Shown here piece after piece: positions 58,058 through 62,224 of a stretch of 62,224 nt of DNA. Made by a program: the position numbers and the translations under genes. The stretch lies in the NCBI GenBank assembly GCA_030418115.1, contig JAUHQD010000020.1:1-62224 (forward strand), in the 5' to 3' direction. A model generated the notes under the pieces. It was not told the origin of the DNA. It did no database searches and was given only the letters and a program-made list of their open reading frames with translations. This DNA is from Alteromonadaceae bacterium BrNp21-10. GTDB taxonomy: Bacteria; Pseudomonadota; Gammaproteobacteria; Enterobacterales; Alteromonadaceae. How positions within the stretch are numbered: position 1 is the stretch's first letter; the number at the start of each line of letters is the position of its first letter.

Positions 58058-59952
58058 GTACCTTAATGCAGTTAAAGAACGTGAGTTTAACCTTAGGCCA
58101 TCCACCTTTATTGGACGGTATTGAACTGCTGATTAAGGCTAATGAACGTATTTGTTTAGTAGGGCGTAATGGCTGCGGTAAATCGACCTTATTGAAGGTT
58201 ATTGCCGGCGATATGGCCATTGATGACGGTCAACGGATTATAACCAGCGATGTTATTATTTCACGCTTGCCCCAAGATCCACCTACGTCAGTAGACATGT
58301 CATTGTTTGATTATGTCGCCGAAGAATTGAAAGAAATTGGTAAGTTATTACAAGATTATGCTCACCAAATAGTAATTATCGGTGAAGATGCCAGTGAAAA
58401 ACAATTGAATAAACTGCAAGATCTACAACAACAATTGGATCATTCCAATGGTTGGCAGTTTGAGCAACGCATTCATCAAGTTTTAACTCAATTGCAATTA
58501 GAGCCTGACCAACAACTATCTTCATTGTCCGGTGGTTGGCGTCGAAAAGCAGCATTAGCTAGAGCCCTTGTTGCGAATCCCGATATTTTATTACTGGATG
58601 AGCCTACCAACCACTTAGATATAGACATGATTAGCTGGTTGGAAAAAGTGATAGTTGATTATCAAGGTGCGGTAGTTTTTGTAAGTCATGACCGAGCCTT
58701 TATTCGTAATATTGCTACTCGTATTATTGACCTAGACAGAGGCCAATTAACCAGCTATCCGGGTAATTACCAAGAATATTTAGATAAGAAACAAGAAGAT
58801 TTGGAAATCGAGCAAACTCATAATGCCTTGTTTGATAAAAAACTTAGTCAGGAAGAAACCTGGATCAGACAAGGTATAAAAGCTCGCCGTACACGTAACG
58901 AAGGGCGGGTCAGGGCGCTTAAAGAACTGCGTAATGAATATTCCCAACGCCGTAAAGTGCAGGGCAAGGCCAAAATTGATGTTAAAGAGACCAAGAGCTC
59001 CGGCAAAATTGTCTTTGAAACGGATTCTTTGGGCTATCGTATCGAAGAGAAGGTTATCGTTAAAGATTTGGATCTATTGGTACAACGCGGCGACAAACTA
59101 GCACTTATCGGCCCTAATGGTTGCGGTAAAAGTACCTTGATAAAATTGTTGTTGGAGGAATTAGTACCTCAAGAAGGCACTATCCGCCAAGGGACAAAAA
59201 TTGAATTGGCTTATTTTGATCAACATCGATTACAACTTGATCCGGATAAAACCCTTATTGACTGTATCGCTGATGGTAAGCGTGAAATCACCCTAAATGG
59301 CCGAACCAAACATGTGATCAGCTATTTACAAGATTTTCTGTTTACCCCAGAGCGCGCCAATGTGCCTGTTAGCGCATTATCTGGTGGCGAAAAAAATAGA
59401 TTATTACTCGCTAAGTTAATGACCAAACCGAATAACCTGTTAATTCTCGATGAGCCAACCAATGATTTGGATGTCGAAACCCTAGAATTACTCGAAGATA
59501 CTATTGCCAACTATCCTGGTACGGTAATCTTGGTGAGTCACGATCGTGAGTTTGTCGATAACGTGGTAACCAGTAGTTTATTTTTTGCTGGTGAAGGCGA
59601 AGTTCGTGAATTTATTGGTGGTTACAGTGAAATACAGCAGTGGTATAAGCAACAAAAACAAATTACCCAAGTGGACGAAACTTCTGTAAAATCCCGTAGT
59701 CAAACGGCGGAACCAGTTGAAAATAAACCGAAAAAATTGTCGTTCAAGTTACAACTAGAGCTTGAAAAATTACCCAGCGAATTAGAAAAAATGGAACAAC
59801 AGCTGGACGAATTACAAAGTCAGGTTAATGACCCTGACTTTTTCAAGCAAGATGCTTCCCAGTCTCGTCAGAAACTAGATGAACTTGCAGAGGTAGAACA
59901 ACGCCTAGCTGCAGCTTATGCCAGATGGGAAGAACTTGAGAGTATGAAATGA
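58054..59952 (+). CDS. uup: ABC-F family ATPase Uup
   Basis: Uup is a soluble ABC-F protein with two ATPase domains and a C-terminal coiled coil, linked to ribosome function and to transposon excision in E. coli. The two Walker A motifs are GRNGCGKST and GPNGCGKST. Signatures LSGGWRRK and LSGGEKNR and Walker B LLLDEPTN and LILDEPTN are intact, and the C-terminal ~90 residues are coiled-coil. I chose the TTG at 58054, since GGAG lies 8 bases upstream; the alternative ATG at 58066 lacks one. 632 residues. Confidence 0.95.
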   Translation: MSTLMQLKNVSLTLGHPPLLDGIELLIKANERICLVGRNGCGKSTLLKVIAGDMAIDDGQRIITSDVIISRLPQDPPTSVDMSLFDYVAEELKEIGKLLQDYAHQIVIIGEDASEKQLNKLQDLQQQLDHSNGWQFEQRIHQVLTQLQLEPDQQLSSLSGGWRRKAALARALVANPDILLLDEPTNHLDIDMISWLEKVIVDYQGAVVFVSHDRAFIRNIATRIIDLDRGQLTSYPGNYQEYLDKKQEDLEIEQTHNALFDKKLSQEETWIRQGIKARRTRNEGRVRALKELRNEYSQRRKVQGKAKIDVKETKSSGKIVFETDSLGYRIEEKVIVKDLDLLVQRGDKLALIGPNGCGKSTLIKLLLEELVPQEGTIRQGTKIELAYFDQHRLQLDPDKTLIDCIADGKREITLNGRTKHVISYLQDFLFTPERANVPVSALSGGEKNRLLLAKLMTKPNNLLILDEPTNDLDVETLELLEDTIANYPGTVILVSHDREFVDNVVTSSLFFAGEGEVREFIGGYSEIQQWYKQQKQITQVDETSVKSRSQTAEPVENKPKKLSFKLQLELEKLPSELEKMEQQLDELQSQVNDPDFFKQDASQSRQKLDELAEVEQRLAAAYARWEELESMK

Positions 59953-59967
59953 GTAGTAGGAATTCAA

Positions 59968-61614
59968 ATGATTAAATTTAAGTTAGCACCTGTAGCTTCG
60001 CTAACATTGCTTATGCTCGCAGCCCCCTCTGTGTCTGCTGCTGTATATAAAGTGGTTGAGTTACCTCTAAGCGAAAAAGCCCGCAATAGTTATCCAACCG
60101 CAATTAATAATTCAGGTGAATACGTTGCGTCAGTAGACAATATTTACAAACCTAGCATTAATGTAGACTTACTTGATTTTGAAGATACGACGTTTACTGA
60201 CTTACTGACAGATGTAGACGCCGCTAAAGCGGGTAATTTTAACGATGAGGATTACGCACTGCTATACAGCTTTTTATCCAGTAATACTGGAAATATGTTG
60301 ATTCAACAACTTGCCACTTATTTATCCTTTAAAGGTGATGAGAATCAAGTTGACGCTATTAGCGGTTTTAACCCAGATGTGTATAAAAATGCTAATAATT
60401 TAGCGTACGGCATTAATGATAATGGTTGGGTTGTAGGTACTGCCGCCGATGGATATGACACCTTAAGTTATGTTAACGCAGAGAATGAAACGGTCAATTA
60501 TCAGGTCAAAGAATTTATTGGTAGGCGAGCTTATGTAGACATTAATGGCCAAACAATCCCATTAATAGCTCCTGAAAATATTGTCGGTGGTGTGAGCATC
60601 GCTCGCGATATCAACAATAATAATTTAGTTGTTGGACAATCTAGTACTGAAATTACTGAGACATCGCAAGAAGCTATTGATACCGCCATTGAAGTGTGTG
60701 AAGACGACGAAGCACGCGGTGATTTTCCTATTGAACTGTGTTTACAAGCGATACCATTGCCTACCTATAATATGCGCGCCACAATGTGGCAGCTAAATAA
60801 CGAAGGTGAAATTACAGATGTAAAAGTATTAGGTGTATTCACTGAGCCAGAAGATGATGTCACTAGTTATTTTACCAGTGATTTAAATGCGATTAACAAC
60901 AACGGTATCGCTGTTGGTCAATCGGTTAATTACTACCAAAATACCACGACATCAGCAAATACCTTTGCGGCTATTTTTATTAATGATGAAATCAAAGGCA
61001 TTACTGATCATCAAGAATTTAGAAGCAGTGTTGCCACGGATATCAATGATACCAATTTAGTCGTTGGCCAAGCGGCTAAGATTATTAATGGTTATTCTCG
61101 TACAAAATTCTTTATACATAATATTGATACTAACGAAACCACTTACCCAAGTGATTATTTTGTTGGTTCAAGTAGCGTTGCGCACGCCATTAATAACAAT
61201 AATAAAGTCGTAGGTGAAGGTGAGGTGGATACCGCAGCCAATACCACACGGCGCCGTCATGGTTTTATCTATGATCACAATGATAAAACGTTTTCAGATT
61301 TAAATGATTTACTGAGCTGTAATTCTGAATACTCAATTGTTCAAGCTAATGATATTAATGACAATGATGAAATTATCGCTACAGCCATTGTCAAACGCGC
61401 TTTGAAGAACGTTGTTGGCAATCCAGTGTTAGATAATGATGGCAGTGAAATTATTCAGGACGTGATTACTGCAGTTAAACTTGTCCCTATTCCTGGTGGT
61501 GGAGTGGACACCTGTGCAGAAGAAGAAAAGTTTCAACGTCAGGCCGGAAGTATTAACTTCATGATTATCCTGTTTTGTGGCCTATTGGTGTTAAGACGCC
61601 GGCTATTTAATTAA
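59968..61614 (+). CDS. DUF3466 (HAF-repeat) exported protein with a C-terminal sorting-like tail
   Basis: This 548-residue protein has a signal peptide (SVSA-A near residue 25) and about seven repeats of the type x-I-N-[DN]-[ND]-x-x-V-V-G. Examples include GINDNGWVVGTA, DINNNNLVVGQS, AINNNGIAVGQS, DINDTNLVVGQA and AINNNNKVVGEG. These are HAF-type repeats of DUF3466, probably a beta-structured envelope protein. The last ~22 residues are a short hydrophobic helix followed by Arg-Arg-Arg (LLVLRRRLFN), resembling GlyGly-CTERM/rhombosortase tails. It lies between uup and rmf, a conserved order in Alteromonas-like bacteria. Confidence 0.85.
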   Translation: MIKFKLAPVASLTLLMLAAPSVSAAVYKVVELPLSEKARNSYPTAINNSGEYVASVDNIYKPSINVDLLDFEDTTFTDLLTDVDAAKAGNFNDEDYALLYSFLSSNTGNMLIQQLATYLSFKGDENQVDAISGFNPDVYKNANNLAYGINDNGWVVGTAADGYDTLSYVNAENETVNYQVKEFIGRRAYVDINGQTIPLIAPENIVGGVSIARDINNNNLVVGQSSTEITETSQEAIDTAIEVCEDDEARGDFPIELCLQAIPLPTYNMRATMWQLNNEGEITDVKVLGVFTEPEDDVTSYFTSDLNAINNNGIAVGQSVNYYQNTTTSANTFAAIFINDEIKGITDHQEFRSSVATDINDTNLVVGQAAKIINGYSRTKFFIHNIDTNETTYPSDYFVGSSSVAHAINNNNKVVGEGEVDTAANTTRRRHGFIYDHNDKTFSDLNDLLSCNSEYSIVQANDINDNDEIIATAIVKRALKNVVGNPVLDNDGSEIIQDVITAVKLVPIPGGGVDTCAEEEKFQRQAGSINFMIILFCGLLVLRRRLFN

Positions 61615-61666
61615 AAAGCCACAGGCTATATAGGGCGCTTAATTTCGCCCTTTTTTATGGCTTTTT
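61613..61666 (+). terminator. DUF3466 terminator, nested
   Basis: An inner hairpin AGGGCG/CGCCCT at about 61632-61650 followed by T6 sits inside an outer pair AAAAAGCCA (61613-61621) and TGGCTTTTT (61658-61666). The outer arm overlaps the stop codon. Confidence 0.85.
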
Positions 61667-61862
61667 ATCACCAATTTTTCAGTTTAACTGACCTTATATT
61701 ACAAATTGATGTAAAACAAAAAAAAGCCTAGGATCAACGCGTTAGACAGTTTCTAAGCATTTTTGATGATTTGACTATTGAACCAAATCACCACATACCT
61801 TATCTATAAGTGGTGCGACGCAGTTATTCGCACTTACATGTTAAATTTGGATGAGGTAATCA

Positions 61863-62039
61863 ATGAAAAGACAGAAAAGAGATAAAATGTCACGCGCTCA
61901 CGCGAAAGGTTATCATGCCGGTATTTCAGGTAGATCAAAAGAAAACTGTCCCCACTCGAATTATGATTCACGCTCCCAGTGGTTGGGAGGTTGGCGAGAG
62001 GCCATGGAAGACAGAAGTTTAGGTTTCAATTCCCGTTAA
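61863..62039 (+). CDS. rmf: Ribosome modulation factor Rmf
   Basis: Rmf binds 70S ribosomes in stationary phase and dimerises them into inactive 100S particles. This 58-codon gene encodes MKRQKRDK then RAHAKGYHAGISGRSKE and SQWLGGWREAMEDR, the well-conserved Rmf core (E. coli Rmf is 55 residues). GAGG at 61853-61856 lies 6 bases before the ATG. It follows uup-DUF3466, as rmf follows uup-pqiAB in E. coli. Its downstream terminator is interrupted by the end repeat. Confidence 0.96.
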   Translation: MKRQKRDKMSRAHAKGYHAGISGRSKENCPHSNYDSRSQWLGGWREAMEDRSLGFNSR

Positions 62040-62049
62040 TTATCATCAT

Positions 62050-62068
62050 AAAAAAAGCCCCGATTGGG
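62050..62068 (+). terminator. Broken rmf terminator
   Basis: A7, then GCCCC, a GATT loop and GGG, then the sequence switches to the end repeat. An intact terminator would continue GC and a T-run. The cut falls after the third base of the 3' arm, the same place as in the broken fadE terminator. Confidence 0.65.
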
Positions 62069-62224
62069 TAATGCCGATCAGTTAAGAAATTGACATTTGG
62101 TATAAGAAGATCAAAATCCGATGATCGTAAGGTCATCGGATTTTTTTGTGCAACTTCAACAAGCCCTCAATACAGCATTTAATGCCAGTACTCAATTCAG
62201 CTCCTTTGAACAGTTATCGTCATT
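62069..62224 (+). repeat. Terminal inverted repeat, right copy (probable IS end)
   Basis: This copy starts with TAATGCCGATCAGTTAAG and runs to the window edge. It is the reverse complement of positions 1-156 except at two bases (partners of 124 and 127). It carries a hairpin (arms 62115-62124 and 62133-62142) followed by seven Ts, which would stop transcription entering from rmf. The sharp inner boundary against a half terminator suggests an insertion. Confidence 0.85.
62115..62147 (+). terminator. Intrinsic-terminator-like hairpin inside the right repeat
   Basis: Perfect 10-base arms AATCCGATGA and TCATCGGATT with an 8-base loop and a T7 tract. It points outward from the unique sequence into the repeat, matching the left copy. 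Confidence 0.8.

Overview
The window is about 62 kb of chromosomal DNA from a marine-type gammaproteobacterium, most likely in or near the Alteromonadaceae. The evidence is moderate AT-richness, gammaproteobacterial housekeeping synteny (purMN, hda, bepA, bcp, dapA-bamC-purC, proQ-prc, pyrD-zapC-rlmKL-uup-rmf), a roughly 1600-residue NAD-glutamate dehydrogenase, and families typical of Alteromonas, Shewanella and Colwellia relatives (DUF2066, DUF2069, DUF2835, DUF3466). I see no tRNA, rRNA, CRISPR array, prophage or intact transposase. All 50 genes called look intact.

Layout. 1-197: a terminal repeat and a broken terminator. 198-5299 (minus strand): fadE, then purM-purN-DUF3108. 5445-14491: DUF2066-hda, a putative metalloprotease lipoprotein, DUF2069-wrbA-arsC, a TlpA-like thioredoxin, bepA, a TusA-like gene with perM, and bcp. 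14492-15012: a long gap with palindromes where gcvR sits in relatives. 15013-21070: dapA-bamC-purC, a DUF5916 outer-membrane protein and a ThuA-like protein. 21374-29336: the branched-chain 2-oxoacid dehydrogenase operon, rlmJ, then a kinase, thioesterase and gamma-carbonic anhydrase with overlapping reading frames. 29337-35868: a candidate sRNA, rsmF, small envelope genes, fRMsr and proQ-prc. 35968-41773: two sodium transporters, pepN and DUF2835. 41965-48841: DUF1302, DUF1329, a YCF48-like propeller and an RND/MMPL permease. 49034-62039: NAD-GDH, pyrD, zapC, rlmKL, a glutaredoxin-like gene, uup, DUF3466 and rmf (58 codons).

How the parts fit. Fatty-acid and acyl-CoA handling recurs: FadE, TesB, the BCKDH complex and the envelope transport cluster. 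A FadR-like operator lies just upstream of fadE, and a second good match lies 110 bp upstream of the DUF1302-DUF1329-YCF48-MMPL cluster. That links this poorly understood trans-envelope system to long-chain fatty acids. It is my best candidate for an undescribed system.

The two ends of the window are inverted copies of one 156-bp sequence (154/156 identical by eye) with an internal hairpin terminator. At both inner junctions the repeat interrupts an intrinsic terminator at the same place in its 3' arm. This looks like two copies of an insertion sequence that targets terminators, with the window being an assembly contig bounded by them.
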